From: an uncultured Duncaniella sp.
Lineage (GTDB): Bacteria; Bacteroidota; Bacteroidia; Bacteroidales; Muribaculaceae
Direction of reading: 5' to 3'
Length of the DNA stretch: 64,000 nucleotides
Assembly (NCBI GenBank): GCA_910587515.1
Contig: CAJULW010000002.1
Coordinates: 1 to 64,000, forward strand
The translations under genes and the position numbers were made by a program. Below the pieces are notes generated by a model. The model saw only the letters and a program-made list of their open reading frames with translations, had not been told where the DNA came from and did not search any database. Within the stretch, counting starts at the first letter, position 1, and each line of letters starts with the position of its first letter. Shown one piece after another: positions 1 through 8,979 of the stretch.

Positions 1-41
1 TGTCACGCAGGGGGTCGCGGGTTCGAGTCGCGTCCATACCG
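1..41 (+). tRNA. tRNA-Asp(GUC), 3' part only
   Basis: The window opens at U33 of a tRNA. The next three bases, GTC, are the anticodon, and the following bases closely track bacterial tRNA-Asp: the 3' anticodon stem, variable loop, T loop TTCGAGT and acceptor strand CCATACC with discriminator G at 41. CCA is not encoded. The T stem carries a G where a C is expected (position 62), giving a G-G mismatch with position 52. A strong terminator follows directly, which supports a real transcript. The 5' half lies outside the window. Confidence 0.85.
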
Positions 42-54
42 CTGAGGAGAGAGG

Positions 55-103
55 AGAATGAGTAATTGAATATCTTCGGATTTCGTTACTCATTCTTTTT
101 TTT
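55..103 (+). terminator. Rho-independent terminator of the tRNA-Asp gene
   Basis: A perfect 11-bp stem (arms 55-65 and 86-96) with a 20-base loop is followed directly by an eight-T run. It begins 14 bases after the tRNA 3' end. Confidence 0.85.
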
Positions 104-566
104 ACAGACTGGAGATCGAAGCGATCAGGGGCAAGCCAAAGATCTCGGATCTGCGGATTTTCCAGACGGACTACGCCCGCTGAGAGACAATCGGGATGCC
201 AACGTCATAGCTTCCACCTTGCAAAAGCCTTTTACACCCCTTAAATAAAAATGTTTTGATTTAACAAACAATAGCCTACCTTCTTGTTAAATTCAATACC
301 CTCTAAAATACCATAAAGCAACAATCCATGCTGTAAAGAACACAACAATACCCATACCGCTTTACGCCTCTCCTGCTTTCATATGTTTTTGTCAACAATA
401 CTATCATCAACCAACACACCAAATCTAAAAAAATAGAATAGTTGACAAACAATGTCAAACGTATCTTTAGCAGAAAATCTGACAATTAATACGTTACAAA
501 AAGGACACGGCTAAGACATAACACTTAAAACCGACAAGCTTATTGAAAATCCGCTTCCTTTAAATA
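104..566. other. Intergenic stretch without a recognisable gene
   Basis: I see no supported gene here. Short open frames on both strands have no family resemblance, and the sequence becomes AT-rich after about 245. It lies between the tRNA-Asp terminator and the left end of a decayed insertion sequence, so it may be eroded accessory DNA; that is inference. Confidence 0.5.
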
Positions 567-641
567 GGCAGGGGCATTTAGGGATGATAATTTATCATAA
601 AAAAGTTACATGTGGACATTTATGGTGATGAATGGCGTAAA

Positions 642-1586
642 TCAATAATTCCTTTTAATATATTCATCCAACAGTTTCTTTCTATGTTCCCTGCTGATTC
701 CACTATACCCTGACCTTTGCCTTGAGGTCGGCAAATAATCACTCAAGAGCGTTGTTGGCATTTTGAAGCCCGGTTTCAGGATAATCGTAGAAAGTCCACA
801 ATAACGGCAGGTTGCGTTTAAGGCTTAGGTATGCGCTGCGAAACTTCGGTCTCATACATGGTCATTCCGTTATCACGCACTCTCTCGTTGACTACATCAT
901 TATATTTTTAATACCATTCATTGAACGCCCCCATGAAGCTTTCCTTATCCGTTTTGGCAACCATATATGTTTTGGCAATCATATATGTAATGTCGGACAG
1001 TTAGCGGGATGCCTCCAAATCCGGTTACTGTGTAAAATATCTACGGACTGTCAGCATCTGATGGAAATGGCACGTCTGAACACGGATAGGCCAGAGTGCC
1101 TGAGGAAGCCCTCTCATTCCGTCAATCACAATCCATTACATCCTGAAGCCTTGGCTTTTGAGCCAGTCAAAGCACTCGACATACCATGCCATAGTTTCAT
1201 GACGGACATATTTGTGCCATAACACATTCCCTCGCATGGCATCCCTTATAACAATCAGTCCAAAGCCTCTGCCCCAATAGGTAATATACATCTGTATGGC
1301 GACATCCTTGTACCCGGTGATCTTGCGAACATAACGTATGCCTTCGAGATCCCGGCGGATGGTCCTCCCGTTTACACCATACTTGATTGCAAGTTCCTCC
1401 AACGTCTATTTGCCTTCCACATAGCTGTAATGCCCCTGGATTTGTCACGACGTATACCGCCATCAAAACGACGGCCGCAGTCCTTACATTTATATCGTTA
1501 GATACGGCCACTCAGACCGTTCCTGACCACATTTTTATACCCACAGAAAAAGCATTTTTGACCATATCAATAACAATCTTCACCAT
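642..1586 (-). pseudogene. Transposase pseudogene, IS256-family variant with N-terminal zinc ribbon
   Basis: Conceptual translation across frames recovers most of a transposase of about 310 residues. It has a zinc ribbon with CFFC and CKDC, a helix-turn-helix-like stretch (LEELAIKYGVNGRTIRR), TYWGRGFGL, a catalytic-type Asp in VIDGMRGLP, CHFHQ, NANNALE and a C-terminal LLDEYIKR. The reading frame is destroyed: there is a stop between the two zinc knuckles, a TAG replacing a codon just before TLEELA, stops after GFRM, YFTQ, EASR and EWY, and frame changes near the N-terminus and in the last third. An 18-bp tandem duplication (952-987) adds six in-frame codons. It is certainly inactive. The family assignment comes from remembered motifs of Bacteroidetes transposases. 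Confidence 0.85.
952..987. repeat. 18-bp direct tandem duplication inside the transposase pseudogene
   Basis: Two adjacent 18-base copies (952-969 and 970-987) differ at one base. On the minus strand they encode IAKTYM and VAKTDK-type repeats, so six residues were inserted in frame. This looks like replication slippage during decay of the element. Confidence 0.9.
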
Positions 1587-1639
1587 CGATATGAAACAAT
1601 CAATTGAATGGTTTTTATCACCCAAAATGTCACCCTGCC

Positions 1640-2167
1640 GAAATTAGCGACAATGTATTGCGCGGATACGATGCACCTAAACACGAATTCAGTTCAACCA
1701 CAACCGTAAGACCAACTAAATTCATCCAATATTGTCCAATCCCCACAGCCTATATTAGTCAAGAAAAACAGAAACCACCAAATAAAAAACAGAAGAGACT
1801 GTCTTTCTCGACAGCCTCTTTGTAAAAAATGTGATAAATTCTTGGTTTTGTCTACTAAAAAACTATTTTGCAACCGTAAATTTTCGTGTTATAGGTATTG
1901 ATTTTATATCTTGAGACCTCATTGACGAGGTTGCTTATATTTCGTGATGCAAATTTAGAGCAGTGATGTTACGATATTATTACAGATAAGACACAATGCT
2001 GTTACATGCATAATATTTAACCTTCTTTAAGAAGCTACAATGCCTTTTGCTACGATAAATGCGCTCATCTTATCTTTTATCAGACCAAATACTATCTAAA
2101 AAATCACTTCAAAAAACATTATTACTGTTAATGAGTTATAAGCCAGCGCGACTTCACAATCAAAACG
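1640..2167. other. Intergenic stretch upstream of sufC
   Basis: No gene is recognisable. It holds a terminator-like hairpin at 1793-1820, and beyond 2168 the promoter of sufC. In many Bacteroidales sufB would precede sufC directly; here this position carries only non-coding sequence and the insertion-sequence remnant. Confidence 0.55.
1793..1820 (-). terminator. Terminator-like hairpin
   Basis: Arms 1793-1803 and 1810-1820 form an 11-bp stem with one A-C mismatch and a six-base loop. On the minus strand it is followed by CTGTTTTTTATTT, a good U-tract. No intact minus-strand gene lies upstream of it, so it may be a leftover of a lost gene. Confidence 0.6.
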
Positions 2168-2168
2168 T

Positions 2169-2199
2169 TTGGGCGGATGAGATAAAATTGGTAATTTCG
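2169..2199 (+). promoter_or_regulatory. Predicted promoter of the suf operon
   Basis: TTG at 2169-2171 and TAATTTCG at 2192-2199 are separated by 20 bases. This fits the Bacteroidetes -33/-7 pattern TTG-N19-20-TAnnTTTG with one deviation. The start site would be near 2206, leaving a leader of about 23 bases before sufC. Confidence 0.55.
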
Positions 2200-2228
2200 C
2201 ATAATTATTTTGCTTAACAACAACCAAA

Positions 2229-2993
2229 ATGAGCGACAAACTACTCGAAGTCAAAGACCTCCACGCCAACGTAGAGGGAAAAGAAATACTACGCGGAGTG
2301 AACCTGACTGTCAAGGAAGGTGAGGTCCACGCCATAATGGGCCCCAACGGATCGGGCAAAAGCACACTTTCCGGAGTTCTCGCGGGCAATCCCGCATATA
2401 CCGTGACCTCAGGAGAGGCCTTTCTCCATGGCGTCAACCTTCTTGATCTTTCTCCGGAAGACCGCAGCCATGAAGGACTTTTCCTATCGTTTCAATATCC
2501 GGTAGAAATCCCCGGTGTTTCCATGGTCAACTTTATGCGCGCGGCCGTCAACGCCAAACGCAAATATCTCAACGAAGCTCCTCTGACGGCAAGCGATTTT
2601 CTGAAGATGATGCGTCAAAAACGAGCGATCGTCGAACTTGACAACAAACTTGCCTCCAGATCGGTCAACGAAGGTTTCTCCGGTGGTGAGAAAAAACGCA
2701 ACGAGATATTCCAAATGGCGGTTCTCGAACCACGTGTAGCCATACTTGACGAAACAGACTCCGGACTTGACATAGACGCACTGCGAGTTGTGGCAGGAGG
2801 TGTCAACAAACTCAAGACCGACAAAAACGCAACAATAGTCATAACCCACTATCAGCGTCTGCTTGATTATATTCGTCCCGACTTCGTACACATCCTCTAC
2901 AAGGGAAGAATAGTAAAAACCGGGGGACCCGAGCTTGCTCTCGAACTTGAAGAAAAAGGCTATGACTGGATCAAAGAGGAGAACGACGCATGA
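2229..2993 (+). CDS. sufC: SufC, ATPase of the SUF Fe-S cluster assembly complex
   Basis: SufC is the cytoplasmic ABC-type ATPase that works with SufB and SufD to build Fe-S clusters. The 254-residue length is normal. Visible motifs are Walker A GPNGSGKST (38-46), the SufC-type signature SGGEKKRNE (151-159) and Walker B with catalytic Glu in AILDETDSGLD (171-181). The start is the first ATG after a predicted promoter; there is no Shine-Dalgarno sequence, as is usual in this phylum. sufD begins inside its stop codon region (4-nt overlap), so the two are translationally coupled. sufB, the usual scaffold partner and upstream neighbour, is not in this window. Confidence 0.96.
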   Translation: MSDKLLEVKDLHANVEGKEILRGVNLTVKEGEVHAIMGPNGSGKSTLSGVLAGNPAYTVTSGEAFLHGVNLLDLSPEDRSHEGLFLSFQYPVEIPGVSMVNFMRAAVNAKRKYLNEAPLTASDFLKMMRQKRAIVELDNKLASRSVNEGFSGGEKKRNEIFQMAVLEPRVAILDETDSGLDIDALRVVAGGVNKLKTDKNATIVITHYQRLLDYIRPDFVHILYKGRIVKTGGPELALELEEKGYDWIKEENDA

Positions 2994-4354
2994 ATGCACT
3001 CACCCAATACATAACCCTGTTTGAAAACAACAGGACAACCATTGAATCCAACTCCGCTCCGCTCATGAACAGGTTGCGCGACGAGTCACTGGAGATACTG
3101 CACCACTCCCGTCTGCCAAACAAATCAGACGAAGGTTTTGAAAAGACCTCTATCGAAGATATGTTTTCACCTGACTATGGTGTCAATATAGCCCGCGTCA
3201 ACATACCGGTCGACGTGGCCTCAAGCTTCAGATGCGATGTGCCGTCGCTATCGACATTACTTGGATTCGTCGTTAACGACGCGTTCCATCCTTCGTCGAT
3301 GCTTGAATCGAAATTGCCGGAAGGCGTCATATTCTGCTCGCTAAAGCGCGCTGCCACAGAACATCCAGAACTTATTGAAAAATATTACGGAAAGATCGCT
3401 CCCCAAAAAGAGGCCTCTGTCGCGCTGAACAATTTGCTAGCACAGGACGGAGTGATGATATATGTGCCACGCGGAGTCAAACTGTCCCGTCCACTGCAAC
3501 TTGTCAATATATTTTCATCGCCTGTCGCACTAGCAGCTTTCAGGCGGATGCTTATAATCCTTGAGGACGAAGCCGAATTACAGCTGCTCGTGTGCGATCA
3601 CACACAAGACAGCGAGACTTCATATCTCGCATCTCAAATTGTGGAGGTAAGCATTGGTGAAAGGGCTTTGTTCGAGGCATGTTCGATAGAAGAATCGTCA
3701 AGCCACACAAATCGCTACTCACGGATGTTTGTGCGCCAGCACTCAGGTTCAAAGCTGACATTCAACACGTCCACGCTAACATGCGGCAACACCCGAAACG
3801 AATTCAGCATCGACCTTAACGGCACGCATTGCGAAACACTCTTGGCTGGAATGGCTATCGGCTCTGACAAAATGCACATCGACAACGACTCTGTCGTACG
3901 TCACCTGCAGCCACACTGCCACAGCAACCAAATGTTCAAGTACGTCCTTGACGATGATGCCACCGGAGCCTTTGAAGGCAGTATACTCGTGGCTCCCGGA
4001 GCACAATTTACCGAAGCCTATCAAAGCAATCGCAATATACTCGCATCAACCTCAGCGAAAATGCACTGCAAACCACAGCTGGAGATATATAATGACGACG
4101 TGAAATGCTCTCACGGAGCCACCACCGGCCAACTCGACAATGATGCACTGTTCTATATGCGCTCTCGAGGCATACCGGAGGCGGAAGGTCGCACAATGCT
4201 CATGCAGGCTTTCATGGTCGATATTATCGATAGCATACACATCGGAGGTTTGCGCGAACGTCTGTTACATCTGGTCGACCGCCGCTTCACCGGAACGCTC
4301 GGAGACTGCGCCTCCTGCCGTTCAAAAGAAGACAGACCGATGCCGAGTATCTGA
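2990..4354 (+). CDS. sufD: SufD, component of the SufBCD Fe-S scaffold complex
   Basis: The protein has 454 residues, close to the family length, and the central and C-terminal part has the SufB/SufD beta-helix character, with the motif region KCSHGATTGQLD and MRSRGIPEAEGRTML near the C-terminus that is typical of SufD. It forms the SufBC2D scaffold with SufB and SufC and supports iron entry and cluster assembly. It starts with an ATG overlapping the sufC stop (ATGA) and is followed after only 7 bases by sufS. SufB differs in carrying more cysteines and a longer N-terminal region, so I favour SufD over SufB, with some residual doubt because sufB is absent nearby. Confidence 0.93.
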   Translation: MNALTQYITLFENNRTTIESNSAPLMNRLRDESLEILHHSRLPNKSDEGFEKTSIEDMFSPDYGVNIARVNIPVDVASSFRCDVPSLSTLLGFVVNDAFHPSSMLESKLPEGVIFCSLKRAATEHPELIEKYYGKIAPQKEASVALNNLLAQDGVMIYVPRGVKLSRPLQLVNIFSSPVALAAFRRMLIILEDEAELQLLVCDHTQDSETSYLASQIVEVSIGERALFEACSIEESSSHTNRYSRMFVRQHSGSKLTFNTSTLTCGNTRNEFSIDLNGTHCETLLAGMAIGSDKMHIDNDSVVRHLQPHCHSNQMFKYVLDDDATGAFEGSILVAPGAQFTEAYQSNRNILASTSAKMHCKPQLEIYNDDVKCSHGATTGQLDNDALFYMRSRGIPEAEGRTMLMQAFMVDIIDSIHIGGLRERLLHLVDRRFTGTLGDCASCRSKEDRPMPSI

Positions 4355-4361
4355 AAAAGCA

Positions 4362-5588
4362 ATGGAAATGTTGGATATCACAAAAATACGCACAGACTAC
4401 CCTATCCTCGACCGTAAAATCTACGGTCGGCCACTCGTATATCTCGACAATACCGCCACTTCGCAGACACCGGACATTGTTGTAAATTCAATCGTGAACG
4501 GGTATACAAGCACCAAAGCCAATGTCCACCGCGGAGTACACACCCTCTCCATGGAAGCCACAGAACTTCAGGAGAGCGCGCGACGGAAAGTAAGGGAATT
4601 CATCAACGCACCGTCCGCGGAAGAAATCATATTCACCCGCGGAACAACCGAAGCGATAAACCTCGTGGCCGCATCATACGGAGGCGCTTTTCTTAAGGAC
4701 GGTGATGAAATAATCCTTTCTGTCATGGAACATCACTCAAACATCGTCCCATGGCAACTACTACAAAGGTCAACCGACATAAAAATACGCGTCATCCCTA
4801 TACTTCCGGACGGCTCTCTCGACATGGACGCGTATCGCAAATTATTGAACGAACGGACGCGTATCGTATCCATATGCCACGCATCCAACGTCCTCGGTAC
4901 GGTCAACCCCGTCAAAGAAATCATCACCGAAGCCCATGCCCGCGAAATTCCGGTGCTTATAGACGGGGCACAGGCAGCTCCACACATCAAAATAGATGTG
5001 CAGGACATCGATGCTGATTTTTATGCCTTCTCAGCCCATAAGATGTACGGTCCGGCCGGGGTCGGTGTGCTTTACGGCAAACGCACATTGCTTGAGAAAA
5101 TGCCACCATATCAAGGAGGCGGCGAGATGATAGAATCTGTGAGTTTCGAAAAAACAACCTTTGCCGAACTTCCTTACAAATTCGAGGCCGGAACTCCTGA
5201 TTTCATCGGTATAGCCGCTCTGCACAAGGCCATCGACTATATGGAAAACATCGGGATTGAAGCCATCGCGAGACATGAGCACGAGCTTTTAGAGTATACG
5301 TCACGTCGGATGGCCGAAGAAATTCCCGATTTACGCATCTACGGAACCGCACCAGGAAAATGTGCCATCATTTCTTTTCTCGTCAACGGGGAACACCATT
5401 ACGACATGGGAATGCTTCTCGACAAACTCGGAATAGCCGTACGCACAGGCCATCACTGCGCACAGCCACTAATGCAGCACCTCGGGGTAGAAGGTGTTGT
5501 CCGCGCGTCGTTCGCGGTCTACAATACCCGCGAAGAATGCGATCTTTTCATCGACGCACTCAAACGCGTCGCGCAAATGCTACGTTAA
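4362..5588 (+). CDS. sufS: SufS, cysteine desulfurase
   Basis: SufS is a PLP enzyme that removes sulfur from L-cysteine as a persulfide for Fe-S assembly. I place the start at the ATG at 4362, seven bases after the sufD stop, giving 408 residues, the normal length; the open frame continues upstream inside sufD but that part is not SufS-like. Visible features are the PLP lysine in AFSAHKMYGP (K227), the substrate-binding ATSQTP region near residue 32, and the catalytic cysteine in RTGHHCAQPL (C366). It completes a sufC-sufD-sufS operon. Its stop codon overlaps the stop codon of the convergent glycosyltransferase gene. Confidence 0.96.
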   Translation: MEMLDITKIRTDYPILDRKIYGRPLVYLDNTATSQTPDIVVNSIVNGYTSTKANVHRGVHTLSMEATELQESARRKVREFINAPSAEEIIFTRGTTEAINLVAASYGGAFLKDGDEIILSVMEHHSNIVPWQLLQRSTDIKIRVIPILPDGSLDMDAYRKLLNERTRIVSICHASNVLGTVNPVKEIITEAHAREIPVLIDGAQAAPHIKIDVQDIDADFYAFSAHKMYGPAGVGVLYGKRTLLEKMPPYQGGGEMIESVSFEKTTFAELPYKFEAGTPDFIGIAALHKAIDYMENIGIEAIARHEHELLEYTSRRMAEEIPDLRIYGTAPGKCAIISFLVNGEHHYDMGMLLDKLGIAVRTGHHCAQPLMQHLGVEGVVRASFAVYNTREECDLFIDALKRVAQMLR

Positions 5589-6766
5589 GACTGAACGAAT
5601 TCATTTCCGATGAACTCCCAAAATTCCTCCCCCACTTTGCCATAAGAAAATTTTTCCGAGACAAGACGCCTTGCGGCCAACCCTATATCAAGTCTCCTTC
5701 CCCTATCGGAAAGGAGACTTTTAATTTGCGATGACATGGCGGACGGATCAGTATCACTGACTACATATCCCTCTCCAAGGCTCTCGATCCCTTCGGCCCC
5801 GATAGATGTCGTCACCACACAACACCCATGAGACATAGCCTGCAAAATTTTATTCTGAATACCGGAACCAGAGAGCATTGGAGCCACTACAATCCCAGCT
5901 GATCGGAAATAAGGCCCTATCGAATCCACTAAACCTGTCACCTCGACATTCGGAAGCAATCCGAGTTCACGAACACGACGCCCGGGCGACGCTCCGACTA
6001 TTCTAAATTCACAAGGTTCGGACTCTCCATCATTAATCAATGGCAACACGTTTCGCGCAAAATATTCCACTGCAAGTTCATTAGGCGCATAGTCCATCTT
6101 TCCGACAAACAATATCTCACGGCTCAAACCGGACATCTTGGTACAATCCTCCTCCGCAGGCAAATCCACAGCATTGCCCACTATAAAGACATTATCCTCT
6201 CCACTTCCGACATAGTCACGATCCACATGAGAGATATACGCGACACGGTCAAACATTCGCCTGCATTCAGCTTCATAATGCCTCATTCGCCTCGCGTCCT
6301 CTTGTTGCAGCCATCTTTTGACTCCTTTAGTACATTTCGCGGCTTTTTCATAATTCATCGTGAACGAGTCGACCATATCAATACATTTTTTGACATGCGG
6401 ATATGAACGCATATATGCGCCTGTGGCAGCAGTAGCACACATCACGAAATCATAGTCTCCGACAATCCTGTCTAAAAGACGGATCATCGGGCGATGCATG
6501 AAATGGTTCACAAGCAAGGGATCAGAATTGAACAGCGATCGGGCCGCCTGAAAATAGCGTAAAAACCTGGGAACCTCAAATCGCCACTCTTGTCCAACTC
6601 TTGGCTCGAAATCCTTTAGCGGAGGCTCCTGGCTGTCATGACAAATATACGCGACATCCACCTCGCATCGGTCAAGCAGTATAGACAACTGTTGCGCATA
6701 GCGCAAACGGTCTCCACCGATCAATGGATACAATGGCTGATGTGATAAAAAAAGTACTTTGCTCAT
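5585..6766 (-). CDS. Glycosyltransferase, GT4-like fold
   Basis: This 393-residue protein looks like a GT-B glycosyltransferase. It has an N-terminal acceptor half starting SKVLFLSHQPLYPLIGGDR and a C-terminal nucleotide-sugar half with ILFVGKMDYAPN, LPNVEVTGLVDSI and SGSGIQNKILQAMSHGCCVV, the last being the donor-binding EX7E-like region typical of sugar transferases near exopolysaccharide systems. The start at 6766 is chosen over an upstream ATG at 6823 because a good promoter (6810-6840) would place the transcript start at about 6803. It stands alone, convergent with sufS (4-nt overlap). The acceptor and donor cannot be told from sequence. Confidence 0.82.
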   Translation of the reverse strand: MSKVLFLSHQPLYPLIGGDRLRYAQQLSILLDRCEVDVAYICHDSQEPPLKDFEPRVGQEWRFEVPRFLRYFQAARSLFNSDPLLVNHFMHRPMIRLLDRIVGDYDFVMCATAATGAYMRSYPHVKKCIDMVDSFTMNYEKAAKCTKGVKRWLQQEDARRMRHYEAECRRMFDRVAYISHVDRDYVGSGEDNVFIVGNAVDLPAEEDCTKMSGLSREILFVGKMDYAPNELAVEYFARNVLPLINDGESEPCEFRIVGASPGRRVRELGLLPNVEVTGLVDSIGPYFRSAGIVVAPMLSGSGIQNKILQAMSHGCCVVTTSIGAEGIESLGEGYVVSDTDPSAMSSQIKSLLSDRGRRLDIGLAARRLVSEKFSYGKVGEEFWEFIGNEFVQS

Positions 6767-6809
6767 GGACCTTAGAGATATCGTCTTCCCACAGAGAAGG
6801 GTGATATTG

Positions 6810-6840
6810 CAAAGATAAGACAAAATTCATGTCCATACAA
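6810..6840 (-). promoter_or_regulatory. Predicted promoter of the glycosyltransferase gene
   Basis: On the minus strand TTG (6840-6838), a 20-base spacer and a perfect TATCTTTG (6817-6810) match the Bacteroidetes promoter. The implied start near 6803 supports translation from 6766. Confidence 0.7.
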
Positions 6841-6935
6841 CTTACACCTATCCCAACCCGTTGATATAACAAACGAATTAACCGCACCTTAAATAAAGGC
6901 TGCAATATATTTTATACCAAATAATATTTAAAATT

Positions 6936-7391
6936 ATGGAAATCGGAGACAAAATACCGTCAGTGCTCGGTCTTGACGCATCGGGCAAAGAGGTCAAAAT
7001 CGAACAGTTCATTGGAAAGCCGCTCATAATCTATTTTTATCCCAAGGACAACACTCCGGGCTGCACAGCCGAAGCCTGTTCGCTCAGGGACTATAACAGT
7101 GAATTGGAAGCCATGGGCTACACCACGATAGGAATAAGCAAGGATTCTCCGGCAAGCCATACTAAATTCGCGGACAAATATTCACTTCCGTTCATACTGC
7201 TGTCAGACACTTCGACAGAAGTCAACCAATCGTTCGGTGTCTGGCAGAAGAAAAAATTCGCCGGGAGAGAGTACATGGGCACTGTACGCACGACATTCGT
7301 GACAGACAGCGACCATAAGATCACACATATAATCTCTAAAGTCGACACAAAAAAAGCCGGTGAGCAACTCATCGGGCTATTGAAAAAGTAG
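6936..7391 (+). CDS. bcp: Thiol peroxidase of the BCP/PrxQ peroxiredoxin family
   Basis: The 151-residue protein reduces hydroperoxides with electrons from thioredoxin in the cytoplasm. The motif YPKDNTPGCTAEACSLRD holds the peroxidatic Cys43 and a resolving Cys48 in the PrxQ/BCP arrangement (CxxxxC). The length and the absence of a signal peptide fit the family. It stands alone, transcribed away from the glycosyltransferase, and ends 20 bases before a strong bidirectional terminator shared with the convergent enolase gene. Confidence 0.95.
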   Translation: MEIGDKIPSVLGLDASGKEVKIEQFIGKPLIIYFYPKDNTPGCTAEACSLRDYNSELEAMGYTTIGISKDSPASHTKFADKYSLPFILLSDTSTEVNQSFGVWQKKKFAGREYMGTVRTTFVTDSDHKITHIISKVDTKKAGEQLIGLLKK

Positions 7392-7411
7392 TCCTCTCTC
7401 AAATAAAAAGA

Positions 7412-7444
7412 CCAAAGCCGATCCCGCAAACGGATCGGCTTTGG
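7412..7444. terminator. Bidirectional terminator between bcp and eno
   Basis: A perfect 13-bp stem (7412-7424 and 7432-7444) has a 7-base loop. On the minus strand it is followed by a T-rich tract (TCTTTTTATTT), so it serves enolase best; it can also end bcp. Confidence 0.85.
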
Positions 7445-7480
7445 CTTATAAATAGATTTATGTTCTATCTACGGAATAAA

Positions 7481-8779
<1,299 letters not shown>

Positions 8780-8875
8780 CTATGTATAATTATAGTTTGA
8801 GTTTTTTACCTTAAATCTCTCCACTCCATGACAGAGGGTGAAAAATTGAACCGATGATTATTACAAATCGCAGGG

Positions 8876-8906
8876 CAAATTTACAAAATCCGACCGGCTC
8901 TTGCAA
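8876..8906 (-). promoter_or_regulatory. Predicted promoter of eno
   Basis: Minus strand: TTG (8906-8904), 20-base spacer, TAAATTTG (8883-8876), a perfect Bacteroidetes pattern. The start would be near 8869, giving a leader of about 93 bases. Confidence 0.7.
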
Positions 8907-8979
8907 CTGATGAGTGTTTAAATTTTACTGTAAACAATTAGTGAATTGTTATTTAGACCATTTTTACATCCAATTCTCA

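Larger units (their letters stand above)
567..1639 (-). mobile_element. Decayed insertion sequence, IS256-like variant with zinc-ribbon transposase
   Basis: The element spans about 1.07 kb and contains the remains of one transposase reading leftward. Its ends form an imperfect inverted repeat: reading inward, both begin with GGCAGGG, followed by related ATTT/GGG/TGATAA blocks (567-590 on the left, 1615-1639 on the right). I could not identify a convincing target-site duplication. The size and single transposase fit a simple IS. Boundaries rest on the inverted repeat alone and could be off by a few bases. Confidence 0.7.

Noticed and set aside
66..248. A 60-residue frame overlapping the tRNA terminator
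   Set aside because: Its start lies inside the terminator hairpin and its T-run; the protein has no family resemblance.
303..485. A 60-residue hydrophobic minus-strand frame
   Set aside because: AT-rich background gives hydrophobic codons by chance; there is no promoter or conserved neighbour.
812..1825. Plus-strand frames across the IS remnant
   Set aside because: They run antisense to the recognisable transposase remains and have no motif of their own.
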